This document shows, in pieces, positions 1 to 12,787 of a stretch of 64,000 nucleotides of DNA (its first letter is position 1; every line of letters starts with the position of its first letter). The translations under genes and the position numbers were made by a program. Source of the stretch: Tetragonia tetragonoides. Lineage: Eukaryota > Streptophyta > Magnoliopsida > Caryophyllales > Aizoaceae. The stretch lies in contig CM076151.1 in assembly GCA_038025085.1 (NCBI GenBank), positions 10,762,501 through 10,826,500 on the forward strand. Reading direction: 5' to 3'. Below the pieces are notes generated by a model that was given only the letters and a program-made list of their open reading frames with translations, made no database searches and had not been told where the DNA came from.

Positions 1-2620
1 GAAATGTTGGGTGTGTTGATTTTATTAAAATAATGATGTTAAGGTGGGAAATTTAAACCGTTGATGAAGTTGATTTTTTTACGTGGGGACATAGAAATGT
101 CCTTTCTTTGTGTATGTGGATGGAATCATCTATGGATATATATATATTATTGATGGACCCTCTTTCCGTCTTTGCCTCAAGTGGATGTTTTGGGGTCTGA
201 TTTGTCTTTCTTCTTCACTTCTTGAGATGGTGTAGATTGTCTGATATGAGAACCCGCAATTTCTTATCATGTATGTGTAGTAGATAAACTTCGTGTATAC
301 AACAGCATGTAAATTACGTACATCAATCAATCTAAAAGGGTAAGTTTGCATATTGGTTCAACAAAGAGGCCTGATGCGTGGGAATTGAACTCATGATCTG
401 TGCCATAAAATCTAGTATCATGACCAACTTTACTGTTCCTATCAAAAATTTTCTTAACTCTTAGATAAAAGAGAGGGAACAAAGGTGTTTAGGATGGATT
501 TAGATATAAACTCAAACTTAATTTACTTAATGAATTACGAATGCTAGGCTAGGCTAGTACAACCTTAGAAGACTTGCAGTCAATTATTTGAAAGACTTGT
601 GATTATCCAACCGTGATAGACAAGCAACAAAAGATGAGCCACACGATCATCTCTGTAGTAACTAATACTCTGTACGCCTCTTCTACGAGAGCAATTTTCC
701 CGATGTCCTCCAGACAAGGCTTGGATTGACGTTGACATAGCATGTGTGGAGATATGAAACTAAATTAGTAGTCTTGACTAAATTATTATGAACAAGAAAA
801 AGATACCTATAAGCTTGGCATGGTCAGAATGTCATAAGAAAAACAAATTAGATTAGGCATGAAGACAAAGCATGAGACACTTCATTTATAGTAGAGGCTA
901 ATGATTGATGTCTTCTAAGAAGGCGTCTTCTATAATAATAAAAATCCAATAAAGATATTTTTGTAGTAAAAAAACGTCCAATCTATTATATATATATATA
1001 TATACTTAGTTTAATGTATTTTGCTAACTTTAATTAGTTTGACCATTGGTTAATTATTGTTTGTCTCTCCCAATAACTTTGGAGAATATGAAGCTGATCA
1101 AATTCGGCCAAGTCAAATAATGCGATTAGAGGTGTACTTTTAGGATGTATGTTGAGCATTCGATTTTTAACCTGTACTCTTCGAAGTTTTTTGTCTAAAA
1201 TTTTCAACCTTAATTTTAAGCGTGTATAGTGAATACATAGTGATTTTTAAATATAATTTAATAAAATATTTCGTGTATCGCACGGGAAATATAACTAGTT
1301 ATAATAAAAAATGGTTTAATACATGGGACGAGAAGAGAAGACATGAATCATTGCTCATACTAGAGTACTTGAGTACCATTCACTCGTACCCCAAACGTTG
1401 GTCCAGGCGAGACGACAGTGGTTGTTTGTTGGCACTTGTGTGTATTTTATTGCAAATTGGGCAACAGAATATAGTAGAAGAATTCATGTGAAATAGGAGT
1501 ATCATTTTACACAAGCATACATAACCTTGAGCATTCAAGTTCCCATATATATTCAAGAGGGTGTTTGGATATTCGCTTGTGGGATGATTTTTGGTAAAAT
1601 TGGAACGCTTGATTAGTTCATCATCTAATATTGGTGTTTGGATATTAACTTGTGAGATTGATTTTTGAGTTCCCACAAATCAACTTTTGAAAAGCCAAAG
1701 AAGGTAGCTTATAAGTATTGGCCGGTGGCATTACTGTAGTCCAATGACAATATAGTCCAAGACTTGCAATAATTACTTCTATGTCATCAAATTCCTCTAT
1801 CATATGAATGTCCTTATAGGTCATTTTACATGGAACCAGCTAAATGTTATCAGCTAAATGTTATCAGCCAATGTTACCAAACATCTCTTTTCAGACATCC
1901 AATGTTATCAGCCGGTCAAATCAACTAAGTAACAATACTAGTCATACATCACCAGCCACCATCCAACAATTAATATTATCAAGCAATTGCCAAACAGGCC
2001 CCAGTCTCAGATAGAGAGGGAGGAAAATCGAAATTGTATCTAATATATTCAATAACATAAAAACAGAGTACTACAACCGCTATCTCAAAACCGCTTGAAT
2101 CATTTTATGTGTTATCAACTTACATCATGAATATCTATTACATATATCATAGTATCTCAACTTGTCTCAAGTTGCATATACATGGACATTAATGTCGATT
2201 TTGGATCGGATCAGCCAAAAGTCCTGCAGCTCAAGCGTGAAAAGAAGTGTTGTTTTTTTCGCGTGCGCAATCTAGAGGTTATTAGAGATACAAAAAAAAT
2301 TATATAAAATTGTCTCACGGTGAAATGGGCTAACTTTTGTGAAAAAAAATAATGACGACTTATGTTTTGAATAAAAAGTCACCCTTATTTTTCATTCATA
2401 AAGTAATTCGTTCCACCATTAGAAGGTCTTCATAGAGAGGTACAACTGACTCCAGCCCAATTGTATTTGCATTCTCCAATAAAGCCTCGTGAATATAATA
2501 ATGGGCTGGGCTATAACCGGTTCAGTGGGAAGTGGGTAACCAACATGTCTTGTGTAAACTTAGTCCATTCGTGAGTTGGTTGGCTATTAATCATCACATA
2601 CATACATACATTCGTGAATA
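1..2620. other. Gene-free 5' flank
   Basis: No open frame here looks like a protein; the small frames are AT-rich chance ORFs. It holds a short (TA)n tract near 985-1005. Near 370-395 a minus-strand segment resembles a pol III B box (GAGTTCAATTCCC), which could mark an eroded tRNA-derived SINE, but no complete A box or tail is visible. A possible hAT-like element near 1557-1997 is listed separately. A run of repeated CAGCTAAATGTTAT units lies near 1840-1870. Confidence 0.6.
1557..1997. mobile_element. Possible hAT-like non-autonomous element (weak)
   Basis: The left end reads GGGTGTTTGGATATTCGCTT and the right end, read on the minus strand, GGGCCTGTTTGGCAATTGCT. These are the GTTTGG-type termini common in plant hAT MITEs. 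The inverted repeat is imperfect and I see no clean 8-bp target duplication. A second GGTGTTTGGATATT lies inside at about 1632, so the element may be rearranged or the ends wrongly chosen. Confidence 0.3.
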
Positions 2621-2626
2621 TCTCTC

Positions 2627-2634
2627 TATAAATA
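2627..2634 (+). promoter_or_regulatory. TATA box of the receptor-like protein gene
   Basis: TATAAATA lies 121 bases before the ATG at 2755, in a CT-rich context. This leaves room for a 5' UTR of roughly 90 bases. It is the best core-promoter match upstream of the gene. Confidence 0.6.
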
Positions 2635-2754
2635 CATACCCGTCCGTCCCCTTAATTAACTAAACAAGCAAGCTTGGGTTCTACACAAACACACTGAGCA
2701 CCTTTTTGATCGATCTGAATCATCTCATACCCAGAGAATTATAGCCACTCATAA

Positions 2755-5415
2755 ATGATAATCCATAATAATAATAAGAATAATATTCCTCCCATGAAAT
2801 TAGCATTATTGTCATCCTCTTGGCTTCTCATTGTGGTTGGTTGGCTATTATTGCTGTCCTACTTGAGCAATGGTTCCGATGGTGTAAGCACTAATAATAA
2901 TAATGGCACCATCCTCCGGTGCATCGACCATGAAAGAGAGGCCCTGCTCAAATTCAAAGACGGCATTCAGGATAACTGCGGATGGCTGTCGTCTTGGGGA
3001 GACCATCACCAAAATCCAGACTGCTGCACTTGGTTTGGTGTCATCTGCAGCGACCACACAGGCCATGTCATCCAGCTCCATCTTAGTGGTGAGTTTAATG
3101 GGTCTGAAGCTACGCCATGTCTCCAAGGTAAAGTGGGTCCTTCTCTCCTCGAGTTGAAGCATTTGAAGTACTTGGACCTCAGCTTCAATAATTTGCAATG
3201 GATTACCCCGCCAAAAAGCAGTGTCGGTGCTGGCTTATTATGTAGTTTAAAAATGCTAGACTTAAGCCACAACTACCTCACCACCGAGCTCTCCAGCATC
3301 ATCCAGCCCTTATCTAATTGTGCCTACCCCAAACTAGAGTACTTGGATTTGGGTGGTAATATACTGTGGGTTCCAGATCCCGAGTCCATTAACAAATTCA
3401 CTTTGATCTTCGATGATAATAGACTGCGGGGTCCAGTTCCTGAGTCGCTCAACAAATTCACTTTATTGACATACCTAGATCTTTCTTACAACACCCTCCA
3501 AGGCACTGTCTCAGAGAGGCACTTGTCTAATCTTTGCAGATTAACTTATTTGAGATTGGAAAATAATCCAGCACTGGTGATCAACATCAGTGCCAATTGG
3601 ATTCCTCCATTTCAGTTGGACATTATACACCTGAGTAACTGCAAGGTAGGCCCTTCTTTCCCCAACTGGCTTCTTACCCAAACTAACTTCTCAGACCTTG
3701 ATCTAGATAATACGGGAATTCAAGACTCTATTCCACCTGCTTTTTGGGACACCTTGCCGTCTGGTCTCCAGTATTTGGATCTTTCACAAAATAACATCAA
3801 TGGTACTCTGCCAAATTTATCAACTGACTTTTATAACATCGATACCATAAGTTTGGGTTCAAACTGCCTGGAGGGTGTAATACCATTATGGCTCAGAAAT
3901 GTATCCGAATTATATTTGGGTAACAACAACTTTTCCATTTCCAATCATTTCTTGTGTCCCACAACAAAAGTGAGGATAGAAGTCCTTGACCTTTCAGACA
4001 ACTTGTTAGAAGGTGAGCTTCCAGATTGTTGGGTCAATTTCGATCAACTATTTTATCTCAACCTAGGAAACAATAAGTTCACTGGAGTTCTGCCCACATC
4101 TATTGCTGCTTTGAACCTGCTCTGGCTTTTGAACTTGCGTAACAACAGCTTTCATGGTGAACCGTTTTTACTACTGAAGAACATTACATATTTTTCTTTT
4201 CTTGACATTAGCCATAACTCTTTTACTGGGCATATACTACTGAAGAACAGCTTTTCCATTTCCAATCCTTTCTTGTGTCCCACAACAAAAATGAGGCTAC
4301 AAAAACTTGACCTTTCAGACAACTTGTTAGAAGGTGAGCTTCCAGATTGTTGGGTCAATTTTGATCAACTATATTATCTCGACCTGGGAAACAATAATTT
4401 CACTGGAGTTCTGCCCACATCTATTGCTGCTTTGAACCAGCTTAAGCTTTTGAGCTTGCGTAACAACAGCTTTTATGGTGAACCGTTTTTACTACTGAAG
4501 AACATTACATATTTGACTGCTCTTGACATTAGCCATAACTCTTTTACTGGGCATATACCCTCTAGGATTGGGAGCTCCAATAAAAATATTAGCATTTTCA
4601 ACCTACGAAACAACAATTTTGAGGGAAAGCTCCCTTTAAGCATCTGTCAATTATCCAGCCTCCATGTTTTGGATCTTTCAGCCAACCGATTCTCGGGAAC
4701 TATTCCAGAATGCATATACAATCTCACTGCAATGGAAGATGCCTCTGATTACTTTGTTCGTTCTCTCAATAGCGTAATTATGTGGAAAACAAAAGAGCGA
4801 CTCTTTAAGGAATCTTTGGAACTAGTGAAATCCATTGCCATTTCAAACAACAAGTTACAAGGACAAATTCCCAGTGGAATTACGTCTCTAATAGGTTTGC
4901 AATCATTAGACTTGGCCGGAAACAATTTGACAGGTAGCATTCCGTCAAACATCGGGGAGTTAATAGCTTTGCAATTTCTTGATATATCAAGCAACCATCT
5001 TTCTGGTAGAATCCCGGCAAGCCTGGCTAATGTGGCTTCTCTGGAAATGTTGGATTTGTCTAACAACAACCTATCGGGAAGAATTCCACAGGGCACACAG
5101 CTACAGAGCTTTGATCCTTCAAATTATAGTGGGAACCCACTACTTTGTGGGCCTCCACTACCCAAGTGTGCCGGAGATGAGGCACCAAATAACAGCCGCC
5201 CTCAACATGAAGAGAAAGAGAGTGACGATCTATTTCCAGGGCTGTACATAAGTGTGTTGCTTGGTTTTATTACAGGATTTTGGGTAGTTTGCGGGAGTTT
5301 AATCCTGAAAATATCCTGGAGACATGCCTGTTTCCGCTTCTTGGATGACACAAAGGATCAGCTCTATGTGAGGTTCGCTTTGTGTATTGCTAAGAGGAAG
5401 GGAGAAAATCAGTGA
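2755..5415 (+). CDS. LRR receptor-like protein (RLP, EIX/Cf-like), cell surface
   Basis: An intact single-exon ORF of 886 aa. A hydrophobic signal peptide covers about residues 14-40, and the second Met at residue 14 is an alternative start. An LRRNT_2 cap follows at about 57-110, with DHEREALLKFKDG and a paired-Cys DCCTW motif. A long LRR solenoid with repeated LxxLxLSxNxLxGxIP units comes next. It is followed by an acidic juxtamembrane stretch, one membrane span starting GLYISVLLGF (about residues 828-850) and a basic tail of about 35 aa. There is no kinase, so this is a receptor-like protein, not a kinase; the family senses apoplastic ligands and signals through SOBIR1/BAK1-type kinases. 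The LRR region carries a recent in-frame 107-residue duplication (see the repeat entry). A broken paralogue lies directly downstream. The ligand cannot be inferred. Confidence 0.92.
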   Translation: MIIHNNNKNNIPPMKLALLSSSWLLIVVGWLLLLSYLSNGSDGVSTNNNNGTILRCIDHEREALLKFKDGIQDNCGWLSSWGDHHQNPDCCTWFGVICSDHTGHVIQLHLSGEFNGSEATPCLQGKVGPSLLELKHLKYLDLSFNNLQWITPPKSSVGAGLLCSLKMLDLSHNYLTTELSSIIQPLSNCAYPKLEYLDLGGNILWVPDPESINKFTLIFDDNRLRGPVPESLNKFTLLTYLDLSYNTLQGTVSERHLSNLCRLTYLRLENNPALVINISANWIPPFQLDIIHLSNCKVGPSFPNWLLTQTNFSDLDLDNTGIQDSIPPAFWDTLPSGLQYLDLSQNNINGTLPNLSTDFYNIDTISLGSNCLEGVIPLWLRNVSELYLGNNNFSISNHFLCPTTKVRIEVLDLSDNLLEGELPDCWVNFDQLFYLNLGNNKFTGVLPTSIAALNLLWLLNLRNNSFHGEPFLLLKNITYFSFLDISHNSFTGHILLKNSFSISNPFLCPTTKMRLQKLDLSDNLLEGELPDCWVNFDQLYYLDLGNNNFTGVLPTSIAALNQLKLLSLRNNSFYGEPFLLLKNITYLTALDISHNSFTGHIPSRIGSSNKNISIFNLRNNNFEGKLPLSICQLSSLHVLDLSANRFSGTIPECIYNLTAMEDASDYFVRSLNSVIMWKTKERLFKESLELVKSIAISNNKLQGQIPSGITSLIGLQSLDLAGNNLTGSIPSNIGELIALQFLDISSNHLSGRIPASLANVASLEMLDLSNNNLSGRIPQGTQLQSFDPSNYSGNPLLCGPPLPKCAGDEAPNNSRPQHEEKESDDLFPGLYISVLLGFITGFWVVCGSLILKISWRHACFRFLDDTKDQLYVRFALCIAKRKGENQ
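3926..4557 (+). repeat. In-frame 321-bp internal duplication in the RLP LRR region
   Basis: The segment 3926-4236 recurs at 4247-4557 at a constant 321-bp offset (107 codons), nearly identical in DNA. Both copies encode FLCPTTK, LDLSDNLLEGELPDCW, GVLPTSIAAL and EPFLLLKNITY. The paralogue at 5.9-7.7 kb has only one copy, so the duplication followed the split of the two genes. The junction bases CTACTGAAGAACA also occur at about 4170 and 4491, suggesting a short templated insert at the breakpoint. Confidence 0.88.
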
Positions 5416-5898
5416 TTCCCTTTGTATTCTATCTTCTATTCCCACTGTTTTTTGTTCTATTCCTACATTTGTTACAAAAGCAGAGCCGATGTGTTTGTGC
5501 TCATGTTAAAGCAAAGATGTTATATGGTTGATCAGAAGTAAAGACAATGAAGAAAAGTGAGGAGAGAAAAAGTGAGACGAAAATAAGAGACTTGTATTTG
5601 TAAGTTTAACAATCACTTTGCTATCTCTGTTGTTCATCACCGTTCAACCTGAGGAGCTTCACTTCCATTGTACGCTCTTTAGTCTTAACTACTATTCTAT
5701 TTGATTTTTCTCCTTTATGTGTTTTCTCTCTTCTCAAGTACAATTTGATCTTAAATGCAATTGGTCATACTCTATGTCTCTAGAACAATGTTAAGTGTTA
5801 ATCCGGAGTTTATATCTAATTATTTCCTATATTAGCTCATCCCCCCAGTTTTCTTGGTTCCTCATTAGCTTAAAGCACTACAAAACAAACTTTGCAAA
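5416..5898. other. RLP 3' region and spacer
   Basis: Downstream sequence of the RLP gene. Its first bases (about 5413-5455) match the sequence after the paralogue's stop at 7724, so the 3' UTR belongs to the duplicated unit. I see no other gene here. Confidence 0.5.
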
Positions 5899-7724
5899 TT
5901 GCACCCAAGAAATGAGTTGAAGCATTTGAATCAGCTGGACCTCAGCTTTAATCATTTGCAATGGATTCCCCAGGCAAAAAGCAGTAGCAATGTTGGCTTA
6001 TGTAGTTTACAAAGGCTAGACTTAACCTACAACAACCTAACTAACGAAATCTCCAGCATCATCCAACCCTTATCTAATTGTGCCTCCACCAAACTAGAGT
6101 ACTTGAGTCTGGGCGGTAATCGACTTCAGGGTCCAGTTTCGGAGTTGATCAACAAATTCACTTTACTGACAGATCTGGATCTTTCTAACAACATACTCCA
6201 AGGCATTCTCTCCGAGAGGCACTTGTCAAATCTTTCGAGATTAACTTCTTTGAGCTTTGTTAATAATCAAGCACTGGAGCTCAAGTTCAATGTCAATTGG
6301 ATTCCTCCATTTCAGCTGGACTATATGTACTTGAGGAACTGCAAGGTTGGCCCTTCTTTCCCCAACTGGCTTCTTACGCAAACAAACTTCACACTGCTTT
6401 ATCTAACTAATGCAGGAATTTCAGACTCGATTCCTGCTTCTTTTTGGAACTCATTGTCGTCACGTCTCATGACATTGGATCTGTCACACAATAAGATCAA
6501 TGGTACTCTGCCAAATTTCTCAACTGACTTTTATTACACAACTTACATAGATTTGACTTCAAATTGCCTGGAAGGTGCAATACCATCATTTCCCACAAAT
6601 GTATCCGCTTTATTATTGGCTAACAACAAGTTTTCCAACTCCAATCCTCTCTTGTGTCCCAAAACAAAAATGATGCTAACCCAACTTGACCTTTCAAACA
6701 ACTTGTTATCAGGGAAGCTTCCAGATTGTTGGGTAAATTTTGATCAACTCTATTATCTAGACCTAGGAAACAACAATTTCACTGGTGCTCTGCCCACTTC
6801 CATTAGTGCTCTGCATTGGCTTCAGGTGTTGAGCTTGCGCAACAACAGCTTTCATGGAGAACTGGCCGTGCCACTACAAAATTTGAGCGGATTGTTAGTT
6901 CTTGACATTAGTCATAACTTGTTAAGTGGGAATATACCCGCAGCAATGGGGACTACTCTTCAAATTATCGATGTTCTTAACCTACGAAACAACAAATTTG
7001 ATGGAAATCTCCCACGAAACCTTTGTCAATTAACCCACCTTCAAATTTTGGATCTTTCAGCCAACTACATATCTGGAACTATTCCAGAATGCATATATAA
7101 TTTCACTGCAGTGACGGATGCCTCTGATACCGGGTGGATGGACGGAGGAGAGGCCGTAATTATGTGGAAAACAAAAGAGCAACTCTTTAAGGATTCTTTG
7201 ACACTGGTGAAATCCATTTGCCATTTCAAACAACAAGCTACAAGGACAAATTCCCAATGGACTTTCAGCTCTTAGAGGTTTGGGTTCCTTGGACTTGGCC
7301 AGAAACAATTTGACAGGAAGCATTCCATCAAACATTGGGCAGCTAACAGCTTTGCAGTTTCTTGACTTATCAAGCAACCATTTTTCCGGTCGAATCCCAG
7401 CAAGCCTCACCAATGTGACTAATTTAGGGATGTTGGATTTGGCAAACAACAATTTATCAGGAAGAATTCCACAGGGCACACAGCTACAGAGCTTCGATCC
7501 TTCAAATTACAGCAAGCCTCACCAATGTGACTAATATGTTTCCCGGGTTGTACATAAGCGTGGTTCTTGGGTTTATCACAGGATTTTGGGGAGTTTGCGG
7601 GACCTTAGTGCTGAAAACATGTTGGAGACACGCCTGTTTCCGGTTCTTTGATGATGTAAAGGATTGGCTATGTGTGAAGTTCGCTTTGAGTATTGCTAAG
7701 AGGAAGAGAGAAGTTAATCAGTGA
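5899..7724 (+). pseudogene. Truncated, frameshifted RLP paralogue
   Basis: Homology to the upstream RLP begins abruptly at about 5911 (ELKHL), so the signal peptide, LRRNT cap and first LRRs are absent. The LRR frame then runs to about 7217, where an extra T in a TCCATTT context, compared with TCCATT in the intact gene, shifts the frame. LRRs resume in another frame from 7280. Next, about 100 bp encoding the C-terminal cap and acidic hinge (LLCGPPLPKC in the intact gene) is replaced by a 26-bp copy of upstream sequence that brings a TGA. The transmembrane segment and basic tail (FPGLYISVVLGFITGFW) follow to 7724. It has three independent lesions, so it is not a functional receptor. Confidence 0.9.
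7398..7535 (+). repeat. 26-bp templated-filler direct repeat
   Basis: CAGCAAGCCTCACCAATGTG plus ACTAAT occurs at 7398-7423, in its normal LRR context. It recurs exactly at 7510-7535, where the intact paralogue instead has its C-terminal cap and hinge. This is a deletion sealed with DNA copied from 112 bp upstream, a typical mark of error-prone end joining. Confidence 0.85.
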
Positions 7725-8932
7725 TCCCCTTTGTATTCTATATATGTTCTATTCCTACTCTGTATACATGATGGTATGATATCTTTCTGTGTTTGTGTAA
7801 GAAAAAAAAAATTAAAAAATGCACAATTGAATGAAAAAAGGTATAGTACAGATTACAGCCTATATCCAGGCCCATACCCAAACCGGATGAGTGATGTCAC
7901 CGCTCACCGGTAACCAATTGTCGGCGACCCCTTTCTCCAGACCGGTAACCACTCATGGCGGTGTTAATTATGCCGAAACTCGGCCCAATTAGTCGGCCCA
8001 ATAATTGTTTACTCTATGTTATATAGTTGTAGATAGTTTTTTATGTTATAAGGAACAATAGGTCTCTTAAAAGGCCGATGCTGTGGGCGAGAATCGAGCC
8101 CGTTATCTATGGGTGGACGATGCTGAAGGCAAACCATTGAGGCAATACTCAATTTGCAACAATAAAACAGAAGTTAAAAGATATAAACAGTGGCGCAGAC
8201 TATTCCAAAGCCAAAATGAAACTGAACTGCGCGGCCCATACTACATATCCGCCCTATAGAAAAAGTCCGCCTCGTTTAAGTTTTTGTGTATAAGGAATGA
8301 CACAAACACTTTCATATATATTTCAATACTACTTTTATCCTTTTTTTGGTACCTTAGGTTATAAGTTTTTTGGTGCAACCTTAGGTTATAAGTTTGAATC
8401 TCCCTTCCCCATGTAATCTCCCTTCCCCTAGGATTTTTCAGTTGGTATTGATGATTTTCAAAAGGTCTCCTATGAATATGCCTTTTTAGAATTCCAATAT
8501 CATGCAATAAGTTAAGCTCTTCTCTTTTGAGACCCTCGACCCTTTTCTCTCCACCAGATAAGCCTTTGCGTACTAAGTGTTTGATAAATGTCCTAGCTCA
8601 AGCTCCGCCAATAGGGAGGAGACAACAGTAGAGATTTGCTTCTTGGAGGAGGTGTCTAGGAGGAGGGAGGCAATGAAAGCGAAGGTCTCGGAGACGGTAA
8701 GGAAAGGGAGGCATGATCTCTAAACAACTTTCAACTAAAAATGAAGCTTAACATGGGATACATGTCCAGTACAATACTAATCATGTAAGTAGTTAATGAC
8801 TCTACTAATCCCAATCCCTATCTTGATCGGTCTTCTAAGCATAAAAAGCAACCTTTCAAGAGTTTGGAAAGAAAACACTATACACTGAAGAAACATCATA
8901 TCCACCTCATACTCTTTTTTTATTACCCAATC
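7725..8932. other. Intergenic, with a possible tRNA-derived SINE
   Basis: No gene recognised. Around 8060-8150 the minus strand reads like a tRNA-related promoter: a GCCTCAATGGTTTGCC stretch followed by GGGCTCGATTCTCGCC, which fits a pol III B box. This may be an eroded SINE; no tail or target duplication was found. Two CCGGTAACC motifs lie near 7905 and 7942. Confidence 0.4.
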
Positions 8933-9219
<287 letters not shown>

Positions 9220-9950
9220 AAAACAAGCTGGACAGAACTGATTATCAAGGATGTTACCATGGCTGTAATGCTGAACGCCTGAACCCATCTAATTTGCTTA
9301 TTAGACGTTCTGTGTGTGCCAACGCGAGCTGCAAGATAAGGTACTTCAGATTATCGTCTGACCTCAAGAAATTTCCTGCTTCGAGTCTTGGCTCTCAAAG
9401 AAGAGATAATTTAGGAGATTGTGAAGCAATATGTACATTTGTAACTTCAGATAACTATATCAATAACAAGTTAACAACTAACTCAAACAATAGACACATA
9501 GTAGACGTTTAATCATTTAAGAACATATTCAAGTACAAAGTTAAGCCACAATCATAAACAGAAGAACAACTTAAACAACTAAACACACACAGTAGACATT
9601 TCAGAATTGAGACTATTTAAGTACGAAGACAAGACCCAATAATACCAGAAAACACTATACTATTTCAGTCGAAGGAGTGTAAATACCAATTTTCAGCGAA
9701 GAAATGTAGACATCTGAAAAATAATCTGCAATGTCAGTTCACCATCTGACAACCTGAGCACTAACAGACTGTCAAACAGCAACAGAAATACTCTACAACG
9801 TTGGACTGGAACAAAATCAAAGCCTAATGATTAATCATTTATGTAAGAATCTCCAAGGTATATGTTCCTTCAATGGAATTTAATAATGTTTAAGTATTCT
9901 CCATACTAGAACACAGACAGCAACTTCACCAGAACCACCTGTTTGCAACT
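9220..9950. other. Spacer between chitinase relics
   Basis: AT-rich. The 72-codon frame at 9294-9512 matches no family I recognise and has no upstream continuity. I see nothing else that can be supported. Confidence 0.4.
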
Positions 9951-9956
9951 CTACAC

Positions 9957-9964
9957 TATAAGTA
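9957..9964 (+). promoter_or_regulatory. Candidate TATA box of the chitinase pseudogene
   Basis: TATAAGTA lies 71 bases before the ATG at 10028. The spacing is right for a core promoter, so the relic may still be transcribed. Confidence 0.4.
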
Positions 9965-10027
9965 GAGCAACACCTAAAGGCACATAAATCCTCTAATACA
10001 ACCAAAATTTGCCTTTTACCAGATACA

Positions 10028-11071
<1,044 letters not shown>

Positions 11072-12340
11072 AACTTCAATTTGCAATTGCTTTTCTGTAG
11101 TTTATTTGGAATGTGTTTCTGAGAGTCAGAGAGTGATCAGAGTGAGACTGTTATTGTATTGCAATAAGAGGACAGTAGTCCCATAGCATCATTTATTTCT
11201 TAAGAAGTTATTTTTACCATTTATGATCAGTTTGTGTTTCAGACTTTCAATTGATGATTGTTTAGAATGTTACAGTATTGCATATTGATGATACATACAT
11301 GAATGATACATCTCCTGATCACAACTCTATGAAATGGTCCCTAATAAGTCTACAACACACAACAGGCCAAGAGTTTTAGCTATATTGTCAGCAATAAGTC
11401 AATCGCCATAAGTTTATTAGAGACACTTCGAGTCATCTCTTTTTAAGGAGCCAAAAAGAAATGAAGCAATTAAACACCCTTAAACTCGATCTATTTTGAT
11501 TACAAGCATTTACTCAATAAATATTTGGTCTAGTTACCATCACTTTCAAACGTGTAACCGAAGGCTACATCAGCAAACTCGATTTTTTAAAACCATCTTA
11601 AAAAATCTTTTAAAATCATCTATTTCGTCATCAAAAAACACTCATCCCCAAGTTGAGCTTGAGCATCAGCATCAAAATCACCTCCACCTCCACCTCCTCC
11701 GTCAGGGAGGGCGAGGAGCGGGGGGATTGCCTGACGGGCACTGCGCGAATTGGCCATTGATGGAGCACCATCCCTAGGCGTAAAAAAAACATCCCTGTCC
11801 GTTGAGGGGTCGCGCGGTCTATCAACGCGCAAGCGCGGATACCCTATGTGCGAAGCACTATCGTATCAGCACCGGGAGAAAAATAGGAGCATGCCTGAAG
11901 TGCGTTCCGGTAAAACCCTGTTCGCTCGACATAGGTCCGCCCGCCTGCTTCACCGTCGTTGCCTTCTCACATGTAAGGAGTTTCAATTTCTCGTTTCGAG
12001 CATGACTTCGGCGGTTTTGAGCTCTTTGAGTTTCGCAGATTTCTTGTCAATTTCCTTATCTCGTTGACTTTTATCAGCCACAGCCAACCATTGATTCTGC
12101 AGTTCCGCCAAATTTTCTTTTCCGATGCTTTGGAACATCGGCAGATTAGTTGTCTTACAATGTTCAAAGAATCCAATTCAGCGTTGATCTTTATCACTCT
12201 TTTTTTATTGTTTCTACGCGCTCTATCATAAAGAAACAGAGCGTCAACGTACTTGTTCACCTACTCGACGTTGAAGATGAAGCGAAATTGACAATGGTTC
12301 TAATGGGGTGTCTAATAATAAAAATATATCGTACGGTAAC
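11072..12340. other. Spacer with unrecognised degenerate coding remnants
   Basis: After the chitinase 3' end there is AT-rich DNA to about 11600, then a GC-richer block (11640-12260). On the minus strand, 12010-12160 reads ENLAELQNQWLAVADKSQRD, followed by a charged, coiled-coil-like stretch ending in a stop. Around 11650-11800 the minus strand encodes a Gly-rich, Asp/Ala-rich stretch. This looks like a decayed gene, perhaps from a transposon, but I do not recognise the family and all frames are broken. Confidence 0.35.
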
Positions 12341-12676
12341 TTATAGAAGCAGTTGCAAGAATATAATACAATAAATATATAGAAGAGAACCAGCATAAAT
12401 TCTTCCCTTTTTAAGCCCATGATGTAACCCGTCAGGCATGGTGTTTAAATCCTCTATACCCCGGAAACAGATGCGGTTACCCCCATTTCCCCAATCTTGA
12501 TATATAATCTTGATAATGTGGTTTTCTTGATGAAAACCAGGTATATCTAATCGGACCTGAACTGTTGTTTGGCCATGGGTGGGTTCAGATACATAGAATG
12601 GTAAGTTCAAGCCAGTTCTAACAAACTGGTTTGGTTTGATTGGCTTATCAAACATATTTTCTTTCTGATTTTCCAT
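12341..12676 (-). CDS. Possible small Hsp20-like protein or fragment (112 aa)
   Basis: From the Met at 12676 the minus strand encodes 112 aa. A central block TTVQVRLDIPGFHQENHIIK resembles the start of an alpha-crystallin domain (VRVDMPG, then a Lys/Asp-Glu-rich strand). NRICFRGIED resembles the following strand (IIRGE-like). Family members are usually longer, and the C-terminal half of the domain is replaced by a hydrophobic tail, so this is probably a truncated relic. The ORF extends upstream to 12784, but that part looks non-coding and abuts a LINE fragment. Confidence 0.3.
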   Translation of the reverse strand: MENQKENMFDKPIKPNQFVRTGLNLPFYVSEPTHGQTTVQVRLDIPGFHQENHIIKIIYQDWGNGGNRICFRGIEDLNTMPDGLHHGLKKGRIYAGSLLYIYCIIFLQLLL

Positions 12677-12787
12677 GGCTAGGCTATCTTTATATAGCTG
12701 TTGGTAATTCAATAATGTGAAAACGGTTGTGATCAAAAAAGTAAATGTCAAACGGTTTGACATCAAACGCTGATGTGGCATCATGGG

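Noticed and set aside
2848..3272. ORFs antisense or frame-shifted to the RLP gene
   Set aside because: Shadows of the LRR coding frame.
8050..8160. A functional tRNA gene
   Set aside because: Only B-box-like and partial A-box-like stretches are visible; no cloverleaf with anticodon stem can be drawn. At most a SINE relic.
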